From positions 1-36,673 of the forward strand of contig JAFGSJ010000101.1 of NCBI GenBank assembly GCA_016934675.1: a stretch of DNA of 36,673 bases, read 5' to 3'. The notes beneath the pieces are model-generated. The model did not search any database. It was not told the DNA's origin and saw nothing but the letters and a program-made list of their open reading frames with translations. Origin of the DNA: a bacterium (GTDB taxonomy: Bacteria > CSSED10-310 > JAFGSJ01). Positions within the stretch are counted from its first letter, which is position 1. Each line of letters starts with the position of its first letter. This document shows positions 1 to 6,655 of this stretch, piece after piece. The position numbers and the translations under genes were made by a program.

Positions 1-219
1 ACAGAGGTCAGCCTGGGTCATAGTCGCGTCGAAGCTTTAGCGAAGACGGGACGGCGGCCCAGGTCAATTGTCAGCATACAACCCAGCGCTGAAGGAGCGG
101 CAGATAGGCAGATATACACATAATCCGAAATAAATTCACCGGTTGCGGTGCAATCACAGAGGTATTTTTCGTCGTACTGTCTACGATATGTACTACAAGT
201 CTCTGACGCTCTTTTCAGA
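1..219. other. Gene-poor left edge
   Basis: I find no convincing coding region, RNA gene or repeat pair here. The stretch contains a short phrase around positions 27-50 with the look of degenerate intergenic or mobile-element debris, but it does not recur elsewhere in the window. Together with the broken genes that follow, the area reads as decayed accessory DNA. Confidence 0.4.
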
Positions 220-300
220 GCTCAAGGGGAGATTCGGTGGGCTGATCTGAACCCGGTTCGAGGGAGTGAACAGGCGGACCAACCGGGGACAGTCAACTTT
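220..300 (+). pseudogene. MazF/PemK-type toxin fragment
   Basis: One plus-strand frame contains the run GEIRWADLNPVRGSEQA (positions 226-276), which closely resembles the conserved N-terminal signature of MazF/PemK mRNA interferases (the usual form is GEIWWADL-PVxGSE followed by a Gly-x-RP-V strand). Nothing recognisable as the rest of the roughly 110-residue toxin follows: downstream residues in this frame, and in the two others I read, do not look like MazF. There is no start codon with a ribosome binding site just before the motif and no antitoxin gene upstream. The family match rests on 17 residues, so it is a remnant at most; loss of function is inferred from the missing C-terminal part. 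Confidence 0.5.
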
Positions 301-448
301 ATAGACTGTCTTCTTGTGGTTCGCTGGCCGTACCTGTTATCCCGTCTGCGTTTTAGTATCTTTTCTCTGTGATCTCGGTGATCTGTGGTAGACGTCAGCC
401 AAGGTCAAAAGCGGACTTGCCCTCTATTCTCCGAGCTCTCATCTCAAA

Positions 449-478
449 TTGACAAAAGGATTTTATTTTTTTTACAAT
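449..478 (+). promoter_or_regulatory. Sigma-70-type promoter
   Basis: A perfect -35 hexamer TTGACA (449-454) is separated by 18 bases of T-rich spacer from TACAAT (473-478). It points at the degenerate nucleotidyltransferase gene pair that starts around 499-541, and a transcript would start near 485. It is the only promoter-like element in the first kilobase and appears better preserved than the genes it would serve. Confidence 0.5.
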
Positions 479-498
479 AAAGCAGACAGAACAAATCT

Positions 499-681
499 GT
501 GTCTGTATCATCTCATCTCTTCGGTCTATCAATGAATTCAATGAGAGAAGTACTCGTGTATCAATTGAGGTTAACGACGCGACAACGCTTTGAAATGATG
601 TTCTCAAAATCCCGCGAAATGATCGAGATCATGCTCAGACATGGATACCGAAAACCTTTTGAGGTCATTAAACGAACATAA
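499..681 (+). pseudogene. Small upstream partner of a nucleotidyltransferase (degenerate)
   Basis: This 60-residue frame can start at GTG 499 or at in-frame ATGs 532 and 541; none has a clear ribosome binding site. Its middle part (Val-Tyr-Gln-Leu, then TTRQRFEMMFSKSREMIEI) resembles the short alpha-helical proteins often encoded directly upstream of AbiEii/MNT-type nucleotidyltransferases, where a Thr/Ser-x-Glu-x-Arg-Phe segment leads into an amphipathic helix. Those partners are usually 80-120 residues, so this copy is short. It overlaps the following nucleotidyltransferase start at 641 by 41 bases in another frame. The family link is from general resemblance only and the gene may be non-functional. 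Confidence 0.35.
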
Positions 682-958
682 GGTTCGTTATGTCGTTATT
701 GGCGCGACAGCATTCCCAGTTCACGGTTATGCCCGGGCTACTCTTGATATCGACATCTTTATCGAAGCAACTCCGGAGAATGCCCAAGCTACACTTGTCG
801 CCCTCAATGACTTCGGTTATGACGTGACTGATATCTCCCTCGAGGATTTACTCACTAAAATAATCCTAATACGGCTCCTGCCGCAGGTCGATCTCAGAAG
901 CGTAAGCTGCTTCTCGTATCCGAGCAGGTCGACTCGACGTCGGTTCGAGGCCTTGTAG
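641..958 (+). pseudogene. AbiEii/MNT-like nucleotidyltransferase, truncated
   Basis: Residues 1-78 look like the N-terminal half of a nucleotidyltransferase-superfamily protein of the type found in abortive-infection and toxin-antitoxin pairs. The pattern is a helix with Leu-Asn-Glu-His, the strand VRYVVIGATAF, then HGYARAT and the metal-binding Asp-x-Asp in LDIDIFIEA, followed by SLEDLLTKIILIR. The usual double glycine at the nucleotide-binding turn is Gly-Ala here. Homology stops abruptly near base 874: the last 27 residues are unlike the expected continuation, and the usual length is about 150-200 residues. I read this as a gene cut by an insertion or deletion at about 875. A promoter lies at 449-478. 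Confidence 0.55.
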
Positions 959-1213
959 CCCCGGGACGGTTAACTGATGCGGATTCCCCTTGACTGGAAG
1001 CCTTTTCTCCACAGACTCCTCCGGTGGGTGGCCATTCAAATACTGTAACAAATCTCCCGGGCTGAGTGGGTCAAAGAATGATCCACTTTCGAGACGAGAA
1101 CGGACCAAAGCCTCGTCAATAGTGCCGTAACGACCCTCACCGTCAGACTGCTATGTGACCAAAGGATGTATCGGTGCAAGTTAATGATTCATCTTTTGTG
1201 TCCCATATTCACC
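866..1213. other. Unrecognised DNA next to the gene break
   Basis: On the minus strand an open frame runs from about 1143 down to 866; the longest ATG-started version is 80 residues from 1108. Part of it (GTIDEALVRSRLESGSF, then FDPLSPGDLLQYLNG) looks protein-like, but I do not recognise it, there is no ribosome binding site, and an in-frame stop closes it upstream. It ends at the truncated nucleotidyltransferase, suggesting it arrived with the sequence that cut that gene. Bases 892-910 form a short inverted repeat (AGAAGC, 7-base loop, GCTTCT). From 1144 to 1213 I see nothing further; no convincing terminator closes the adjacent minus-strand operon. Confidence 0.3.
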
Positions 1214-2209
1214 CTATATCAGAGGGATAAGGCAATGGGGGTGAAGAATACATGACGATATATTTGTATTTCGTGCAAGCCTGGAACCGGGTAATAAGAG
1301 TGCGTGTTCACATTGTGAGTTTTGTTCGAGGATGCAATCCGGGCCGATGATGACTCGATGTCCGATCCGGACATTGTGTTCGATCCGGGCAGAAGGATGG
1401 ATGAAAGCCAGGTTCGATGACAATTGATCGGTAGTTAACGGTAAATCATATGTAGGTGATTGTTGTTGTTGTCGCTGTAGTACTTCGAACTGGGTAGCGA
1501 AATATCGTTCGATTGTTCCGATATCAGACCAGGGTTCCTGAGCAAAAACGCCCATAATGGGCGCTCCTTTTAGAACAAGGGGATGGTAAACATCACGGAC
1601 GATGCAGAATGAGGACTTATCCGGGAAATAATGAAACAGGGTGGGATTGATAAGATGAACACCAGAAAACATGCCTGATTCAGCCATTGTGTCGAGGTGC
1701 TGCCTGGAGGGCGGGATAAGAACGATCCGGCCTGTCCGGTCCGTGCCGACTAATCCGAACTGCTCAGCCCGGCGATCATGCCTCAGGACCAGAGTGGCCA
1801 ATGCCTTGCTGTCGCGATGGATTGCGAGTGCTTTGGTCAAATCAGGTTGAAACAGGATGTCACCGTTTATGAGAATGAGAGTTGTGGCTGATGTGATCAG
1901 ATCAGCGACACGTTTCAGAGCACCACCGGTGCCAAGAATGTTCTGTTCGAGGCTGAAATGAACCTTGGAAAGGCGGGCATAAGAATGGGCGCATTCCCGG
2001 ACCTGCTCGGATAAATGGTGCAGATTGATGATGTAACGGAAGATTCCCCAATGATCTAAATATTCGAGACAATAATGCAGGAGCGGTCTGTTCAGGATGG
2101 GCAGGACCGGTTTGGGGTGATAGTAGGTCAATGGTCTCAACCTTGTTCCCAGGCCGGCGGCCAGGACCATGGCTGTGAATCGATCTCGCTTCGGCTTCAA
2201 TGTCAGCAC
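1214..2209 (-). CDS. Sugar-1-phosphate nucleotidyltransferase
   Basis: This 331-residue protein should join an NTP to a sugar-1-phosphate to make an activated sugar for envelope polysaccharide or lipid glycosylation. The NTP_transferase signature is at residues 14-38: VLAAGLGTRLRPLT followed by HPKPVLPI. An Ile-Asn-Gly-Asp metal-binding strand follows at about 115. The C-terminal 65 residues show the hexad periodicity of a left-handed beta-helix (positions IHPSARI, VRIGHRVIIG), as in GlmU/GCD1-type enzymes. The sugar and nucleotide cannot be told from sequence. The start is GTG 2209, or possibly TTG 2200, since the nearest purine-rich site AAGGGCG lies only just ahead of the GTG. It begins 5 bases after the lipid-kinase gene ends, so the two are probably co-translated. 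Confidence 0.85.
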   Translation of the reverse strand: MLTLKPKRDRFTAMVLAAGLGTRLRPLTYYHPKPVLPILNRPLLHYCLEYLDHWGIFRYIINLHHLSEQVRECAHSYARLSKVHFSLEQNILGTGGALKRVADLITSATTLILINGDILFQPDLTKALAIHRDSKALATLVLRHDRRAEQFGLVGTDRTGRIVLIPPSRQHLDTMAESGMFSGVHLINPTLFHYFPDKSSFCIVRDVYHPLVLKGAPIMGVFAQEPWSDIGTIERYFATQFEVLQRQQQQSPTYDLPLTTDQLSSNLAFIHPSARIEHNVRIGHRVIIGPDCILEQNSQCEHALLLPGSRLARNTNISSCILHPHCLIPLI

Positions 2210-2214
2210 CGCCC

Positions 2215-3135
2215 TTAAATCCGTATGGTCAATAGACCCGGCAAACAGTTAAACTCGACCGGTGTCTGACCGATTATCTCACCGTCAGCCAACAAATTCT
2301 GAGCTTCCTCGGTAACGATCTCGATTGAACTTCCCTTGTAAAACTCGATTTTGGGATGATGAATATGCTTACCTTTGAATACGAGCGGAAAATTAACCAG
2401 CAGCTCGGGGGCAGAAAAATCCCTAAAGAGCAGGACTTCAAAAAGCCCATCGTCATTCCGGGCTGCAGGGGCGATTTTCATGCCTCCGCCAAAATAAGAA
2501 GTATGTGCCACAACCGTCATACAGCATTTTCTGTCATACTCTTGTCCGTCAATCTTAATTTGGGATTGAGTATTCCGAAGCATCAACAGATTTGGGAAAA
2601 ACGCACTGACATAACGGAATTTGCCCATGCATCTGCACTGTTCATTAGCCATTTTATTGACATTGGCTGAGAATCCCGTTCCAGCCACACTTAGAAAGTA
2701 GCGTGTGCGAAAGCTATTATCATGCCTGAACCTTATTTTTCCGATATCGACCCTTTTTTCGTGATAGTGTTCGAGCCTGTCCAGGACATGATCAAAGTCA
2801 TGAGAAACCGCAAGAGAGCGCAGGAAATCGTTGCCTGATCCCAAGGGTAAGAATTCGAGTGTGACATCATCAGGAATAGTATCATTATCATCGATTAAAC
2901 CGTTGACAATCTCGTGATTCGTGCCATCACCTCCGACAGACACAAAATGACGAGTTCCTCGTTGCAACGCCGCCCGGGTCAACTCGATTGCTTCACCAGG
3001 CTTCGAGGTCAGATGAGTTTCAAAGGTGTTCAAACGCCGTCGCAATCGGGACTCGATCTCGGCCCATTTCCGACCGACGACACCTCCCCCGGCGTGAGGA
3101 TTGACGATAAAATATCGGGGCAATGTATGGCTCAT
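2215..3135 (-). CDS. Diacylglycerol kinase-family lipid kinase
   Basis: The 306-residue protein is of the YegS/BmrU/DgkB type, soluble lipid kinases that phosphorylate diacylglycerol or related lipids at the inner membrane face. It has the N-terminal strand IVNPHAGGG (about 10-18), where the glycines belong to the nucleotide-binding region, and the catalytic-domain motif GGDGTNHEIVNGL at 68-80. A second Gly-rich turn, LPLGSGNDFLRSL, follows near residue 96. The C-terminal half is the beta-sandwich lipid-binding domain, ending with ADGE. Length is typical of the family. The start ATG 3135 has no strong ribosome binding site. It precedes the nucleotidyltransferase by 5 bases; a joint role in making a lipid-linked sugar carrier is possible but is inference. 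Confidence 0.88.
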   Translation of the reverse strand: MSHTLPRYFIVNPHAGGGVVGRKWAEIESRLRRRLNTFETHLTSKPGEAIELTRAALQRGTRHFVSVGGDGTNHEIVNGLIDDNDTIPDDVTLEFLPLGSGNDFLRSLAVSHDFDHVLDRLEHYHEKRVDIGKIRFRHDNSFRTRYFLSVAGTGFSANVNKMANEQCRCMGKFRYVSAFFPNLLMLRNTQSQIKIDGQEYDRKCCMTVVAHTSYFGGGMKIAPAARNDDGLFEVLLFRDFSAPELLVNFPLVFKGKHIHHPKIEFYKGSSIEIVTEEAQNLLADGEIIGQTPVEFNCLPGLLTIRI

Positions 3136-3172
3136 GACCGTGCTGATAGTATAATCTCGGGAAAGATTTCAG

Positions 3173-3205
3173 GGACGGACCCGATTTTCTTGATCGGGAC
3201 CGTCC
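3173..3205. terminator. Strong hairpin after the DUF4388 gene
   Basis: The two 13-base arms (3173-3185 and 3193-3205) are an inverted repeat with one central A/A mismatch and a 7-base loop. On the minus strand it lies 40 bases beyond the stop of the HAMP/DUF4388 gene and ahead of the lipid-kinase gene, the usual place for a terminator. No run of T follows on that strand; the plus-strand side is more T-rich (TTGACTTTATTT). It may therefore be a bidirectional or RNA-processing hairpin. Confidence 0.5.
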
Positions 3206-3235
3206 TTGACTTTATTTATCCACTCTTGATATAAT
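3206..3235 (+). promoter_or_regulatory. Possible antisense promoter
   Basis: TTGACT (3206-3211), an 18-base spacer and a perfect TATAAT (3230-3235) form a promoter-like pair on the plus strand, directly after the hairpin at 3173-3205. It points into the 3' end of the minus-strand HAMP/DUF4388 gene, where I see no plus-strand protein gene. It may drive an antisense RNA or be a chance match in AT-rich intergenic DNA. Confidence 0.3.
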
Positions 3236-3245
3236 TTGGGTCCAG

Positions 3246-4535
3246 TTAATCGACGACCCTGAGTAAACCCGCTGAAATAAGCCGGTATAGCATCTGATAG
3301 GTCTCAAATTCGTCAAAATTGCTTTCTTCGAGAATTTCACTCACAGTCTTTTTACCCTGGACCAGGATACTGACCTGAAGCTCCTCGACGGTCAGTTTGA
3401 TTTCATCAACGCCTTCGGGTGGGTTTTCGACTACGCTGATCACGGTATCAGGTGAAGGAATAAGTAACTTGATCCTGTCCATTTCATCAGTATGCCGGGC
3501 CCCTTCCATAATCAGATGTTGCCAGCCGAGCTTGATCGAGCGATCGACTTTGACCTGACCTGGCTCGAATTTAAACGTACCACTGGTCCAATTGAAAAAT
3601 TTGTATATGGCCTCACGGCCTTCGAGTGATTTGCCCAGGGTTGCATGGACAATTTCGCCCTGATCGACATAAATAATACCTTTTTCAGTGGGATTTTCGA
3701 GAAAGAGCTGCCCGGTCCTTCTGCTCGAACAAACCAGTTGCAGCAGATCAGGCAAGGCAAACACATCGAGTTCGCCTTCCAGCCCCATGGCTTTTTTGGC
3801 GATTTCCTTGATCTGGACCTTCAAGGAGGTCCTCATTTTCTCGAAGGCATGAGCCAACAATCCAATTTCATCATTTGAAGAGACATGAATTTCCTTATCG
3901 AGATTACCCGAGGAGATGGTGGCAGCATCCTGGACCAATTGTTTGATAGGAGCGTTAATCCGCTTACTCAGGGCAAAGGTAGCCACATTGAAGACCAGAA
4001 TAAAAATGAGTGCTTTGATAATAGTCGTCATAATGGCGTTTGTGCGGGCTTTCTTCAGACTCTCCATGCTGAAGCCAAGGCGAATGGTGCCAAAACGCTC
4101 CTGCCCGACCATGATCGGAGCAAAATACTCGATGATATCGATTTTACGTTTTTGATCAAAGAAGGTAGTCGAGCCAAGACTGGTCGATTTTCCTGCTTCC
4201 TGACTGACTTGGGTGTTATCGGTTGCCTCCTCGGTAGTGGCCATGATGGTATTATCCCCCTTCATGATCATGCCATAAACCACATCCGGATCACGCCGTT
4301 TGGTCTCTTCTATCGCCTGCTGCAGAAAGGTATAATCATGCCCAATAATTGCATTCGTACACGTCGATTGCACATTTTGGGTGATTGAGGAGGCTTTTGT
4401 CCGCAGGTTGGTCGAGATCGTAGACGATAGTTGTGAATAGGACAGATACTCGGAAATGGGTACGAGAATAAGCAACAAAATCGAGATCGTTAGAGTGAAC
4501 TTGAGCGAAATAGACATAAAGCGTGATCCAAACAT
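3246..4535 (-). CDS. HAMP/DUF4388 (PATAN) membrane signalling protein
   Basis: The 429-residue protein has a membrane helix at about 11-31, an extracytoplasmic region of about 135 residues with the spacing of a single Cache-like sensor, a second helix at about 167-190 and a HAMP linker at about 191-243 (Asn-Asp-Glu-Ile-Gly-Leu-Leu). A DUF4388/PATAN domain follows at about 252-350 (LPDLLQLV, GIIYVDQGEIVHAT, Gly-Lys-Ser-Leu-Glu-Gly-Arg-Glu-Ala), then a helical C-terminal part ending LYRLISAGLLRVVD. There is no kinase, methyl-accepting or cyclase domain, so output is probably by protein contact through the PATAN domain, which in other bacteria is attached to response regulators. ATG 4535 is well supported by AAGGAGG 8 bases upstream. 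A hairpin follows the gene. Confidence 0.82.
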   Translation of the reverse strand: MFGSRFMSISLKFTLTISILLLILVPISEYLSYSQLSSTISTNLRTKASSITQNVQSTCTNAIIGHDYTFLQQAIEETKRRDPDVVYGMIMKGDNTIMATTEEATDNTQVSQEAGKSTSLGSTTFFDQKRKIDIIEYFAPIMVGQERFGTIRLGFSMESLKKARTNAIMTTIIKALIFILVFNVATFALSKRINAPIKQLVQDAATISSGNLDKEIHVSSNDEIGLLAHAFEKMRTSLKVQIKEIAKKAMGLEGELDVFALPDLLQLVCSSRRTGQLFLENPTEKGIIYVDQGEIVHATLGKSLEGREAIYKFFNWTSGTFKFEPGQVKVDRSIKLGWQHLIMEGARHTDEMDRIKLLIPSPDTVISVVENPPEGVDEIKLTVEELQVSILVQGKKTVSEILEESNFDEFETYQMLYRLISAGLLRVVD

Positions 4536-4559
4536 ATGTGCCTCCTTGAACTAATTCGC

Positions 4560-4588
4560 ATTATACCGCTGTTTTCGTGTCCAAGGGC
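4560..4588 (-). promoter_or_regulatory. Candidate promoter of the HAMP/DUF4388 gene
   Basis: On the minus strand a perfect TATAAT lies at 4560-4565, giving a leader of only about 18 bases before ATG 4535. The -35 region at 17-base spacing (GCCCTT) is far from consensus, so this promoter, if real, probably needs an activator. A pair of direct repeats upstream (4630-4708) is a candidate activator site. Confidence 0.35.
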
Positions 4589-4629
4589 ATAATGCAAATC
4601 GTTGATGATAGAATGGACTATGTTGTTTC

Positions 4630-4708
4630 TAATAGACAATTTTCCTCTTCTCAGTTGAACGAGCCTCACGACCTTCAAAATCTCGGGCACTGATATAATA
4701 GACAATTT
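4630..4708. repeat. Direct repeat pair TAATAGACAATTT
   Basis: The 13-base string TAATAGACAATTT occurs at 4630-4642 and again at 4696-4708 in the same orientation, with starts 66 bases apart; both are followed by T/C-rich bases ending in CC. They sit about 75-155 bases upstream of the predicted transcription start of the HAMP/DUF4388 gene, a position that suits binding of a dimeric or multimeric regulator. The core ATAGACAA also occurs once upstream of the NtrC-type gene (20415-20422), which could be chance. Confidence 0.5.
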
Positions 4709-4792
4709 CCGTTACCTTGGTGAATACGAACAAGGACATGACAATCACAGTTCGTTGTGTCATACTCCCCAGCATTCCCCATCGAGACCGTA

Positions 4793-6310
4793 TTAATCCC
4801 ACATGATCACATCGGTCCCAACGATCTTGTTCAATTCAAGACATGATAAATTATAGGCTAAAACGGATTCATTATACTGTTGCTTGTACAAGGCTGATTC
4901 AATCTGTGACTCGATAACATCACCGAGTTCAGCCATGCCGACCTGAAAAGATTTATACATCAGGTCATAGTGTTCCTGCGCGTCAGTCATGATCTTCTGG
5001 GAAATCTCGATTTTCTTCAAGTTTTCGTTTAGTTCGGCATATATTTTCTTGACTTGCAAGACCAAGCTGTTGCGGGCCCATTCTTTTTTCGCCCGCATCA
5101 TCGCTGCCTCCCCCTGGGCTTCCTTGTAATCACCATAATTTGACCAAAACGAGAGCGGGACTTTGGCCGCAAGGGTCACACGCCACTCATCGAGATCATC
5201 ATAAGGATTGGGATAATCATCGATATCGGCATAACCGACTGTTTCATTGAGTTCATCCTCACAACTTGTATTCAGCAAAGAATAGGACTTATATTCACCC
5301 AACAGAGCGATCATGGGTAACATTTCACTCAGAGCGACCTTACTGTTCGCTTCCTTGGCGATCAGGCCATAGTTGGCTTGCTTCCATTCCGGCCTGTTTT
5401 TGAGCATAGTCTCGATCAACTGTTCGAGATCGAGCACGGCTTTTTTATAAAAAATCTCTTTATTGATGAAATCGAGTTCATATTCTTCCAGGCCCATAGA
5501 GCGTTTCAGTGCTTCCTGGGCCAGAAACCAGCCCCGTTCGGCTTCAGCCGCTTTGAATTCAGCCCGAGAAAGACCGATTTTCGCCTTGATCAGGTCGGTT
5601 TTGGTGACCTTGCCCGTTCCGCCTTCAAAGATGTTGACGCTGAGATCATACGTAGCCTGTAACCGCAGCAGAGTATCGTTGACGATTTCCTTGGCGTAGC
5701 GAACATACAGGCTTTGAAAATACATCGAACCTGAGTCACAAATAACCTCAGCCCGGGTCTGTCTTTTCTTCTCCAAGGCGACATTGACCCCAGCCTTAGC
5801 CATTTTATTAAGCCCGGGTAATTTCCACCACGTCCAGATCGGCATCATGAAATCGACTTGAAGCAGGGCGAATTCTTCGGGCAAAATATAGGTCACAAAA
5901 CCCATTTCCGGTGAGTTAGCCGGGTCCGACCAATCCTTCTGATAGGGTGGAAAATTGTCGGAATAAGGGCTGAAAGCAGTAAGATACATCTGTCGGATGA
6001 CGAGATCTTGCAAAAGCATGGCCAGGTCCTCGGAAAACGAGGTATAAATCCTTCTGTCTTCATCCATCTTGTTATAACTGTAAGCCACTTCAATCTGGGG
6101 GGCATAACCGGCCCTGGCCTTCATCCGCTTGCCTTCCGACATGAGGATCTCACCATCTGCCTCCTTCAAGGCCTCACTCGCCTGTAACGCCTTCTGGATC
6201 GTCGTCTGTAGATCAATCGTTATCTTCTTGTCCCCTGTTACCTCCTCAGCAAAAAGAACCTGTGAATACAAAAACATCGCCAGAAAACTCAGAACAAATA
6301 CTCTTTTCAT
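4793..6310 (-). CDS. TolC-family outer-membrane protein
   Basis: This 505-residue protein is an outer-membrane channel of the TolC/OEP type, the outer partner of tripartite export systems. A signal peptide of about 21 residues (MKRVFVLSFLAMF, ending LFA before Glu-Glu) precedes a mature protein rich in long alpha-helices with alternating charged and alanine residues. The two OEP repeats are at roughly 30-260 and 280-500. Features include AGYAPQIEVAYSY near 65 and AKIGLSRAEFKAAEAERGW in the first helical hairpin. ATG 6310 is chosen over an upstream TTG because AGGGAGG sits at ideal distance and the signal peptide then begins with Met-Lys-Arg. No membrane-fusion protein or inner-membrane pump is adjacent, so its partner must be encoded elsewhere. 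It has its own promoter at 6458-6486. Confidence 0.88.
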   Translation of the reverse strand: MKRVFVLSFLAMFLYSQVLFAEEVTGDKKITIDLQTTIQKALQASEALKEADGEILMSEGKRMKARAGYAPQIEVAYSYNKMDEDRRIYTSFSEDLAMLLQDLVIRQMYLTAFSPYSDNFPPYQKDWSDPANSPEMGFVTYILPEEFALLQVDFMMPIWTWWKLPGLNKMAKAGVNVALEKKRQTRAEVICDSGSMYFQSLYVRYAKEIVNDTLLRLQATYDLSVNIFEGGTGKVTKTDLIKAKIGLSRAEFKAAEAERGWFLAQEALKRSMGLEEYELDFINKEIFYKKAVLDLEQLIETMLKNRPEWKQANYGLIAKEANSKVALSEMLPMIALLGEYKSYSLLNTSCEDELNETVGYADIDDYPNPYDDLDEWRVTLAAKVPLSFWSNYGDYKEAQGEAAMMRAKKEWARNSLVLQVKKIYAELNENLKKIEISQKIMTDAQEHYDLMYKSFQVGMAELGDVIESQIESALYKQQYNESVLAYNLSCLELNKIVGTDVIMWD

Positions 6311-6457
6311 TGGTATCCTCCCTGACAAGAATTGAATAGCGGGACCGGATATTTAAGGCAAATACTTTTATCATCAGAGCACAGCCCGAACGACCCCCAA
6401 AAAGTTAACGTTACATATGCTTCAATGAAAATAGCCAAGTCCCATCAAGACATTTTT

Positions 6458-6486
6458 ACTATAAATGATGTGGGCAGATGTGTCAA
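6458..6486 (-). promoter_or_regulatory. Sigma-70-type promoter of the TolC-family gene
   Basis: On the minus strand TTGACA (6481-6486) is followed after exactly 17 bases by TATAGT (6458-6463). Transcription would start near 6451, giving a leader of about 140 bases before ATG 6310. The 345-base gap 6311-6655 between mutS and this gene holds this promoter, the weaker sigma-54-like site at 6615-6632, and no gene that I can support. Confidence 0.6.
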
Positions 6487-6614
6487 GAAAAATGAAAAGG
6501 TCAGGCAGTATGAACAGGTTAAAGACCAGAAAGGAGTCATTAAAGTGAAATGCAGGCATGGACCGATCTCTGAACAAGCCGCGATCCGACCAGGTCGAGT
6601 AAACATGCCACCAA

Positions 6615-6632
6615 TTGCTTTCAGGGTGCCAA
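6615..6632 (-). promoter_or_regulatory. Weak sigma-54-like site
   Basis: On the minus strand TTGGCACCCTGAAAGCAA has the invariant GG-N10-GC spacing and a perfect -24 element (TTGGCAC), but the -12 element reads AAGCA rather than TTGCA. It lies about 300 bases upstream of the TolC-family start. The presence of a sigma-54 activator gene at 18925 makes use of sigma-54 in this genome very likely, but this particular site is tentative. Confidence 0.2.
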
Positions 6633-6655
6633 GCAGTTGCATATTTTTTTGTATT

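Noticed and set aside
3885..4388. Plus-strand open frame of 167 residues
   Set aside because: Antisense to the HAMP/DUF4388 gene; although a promoter-like pair lies upstream at 3206-3235, the frame starts 650 bases later and shows no protein-like pattern.
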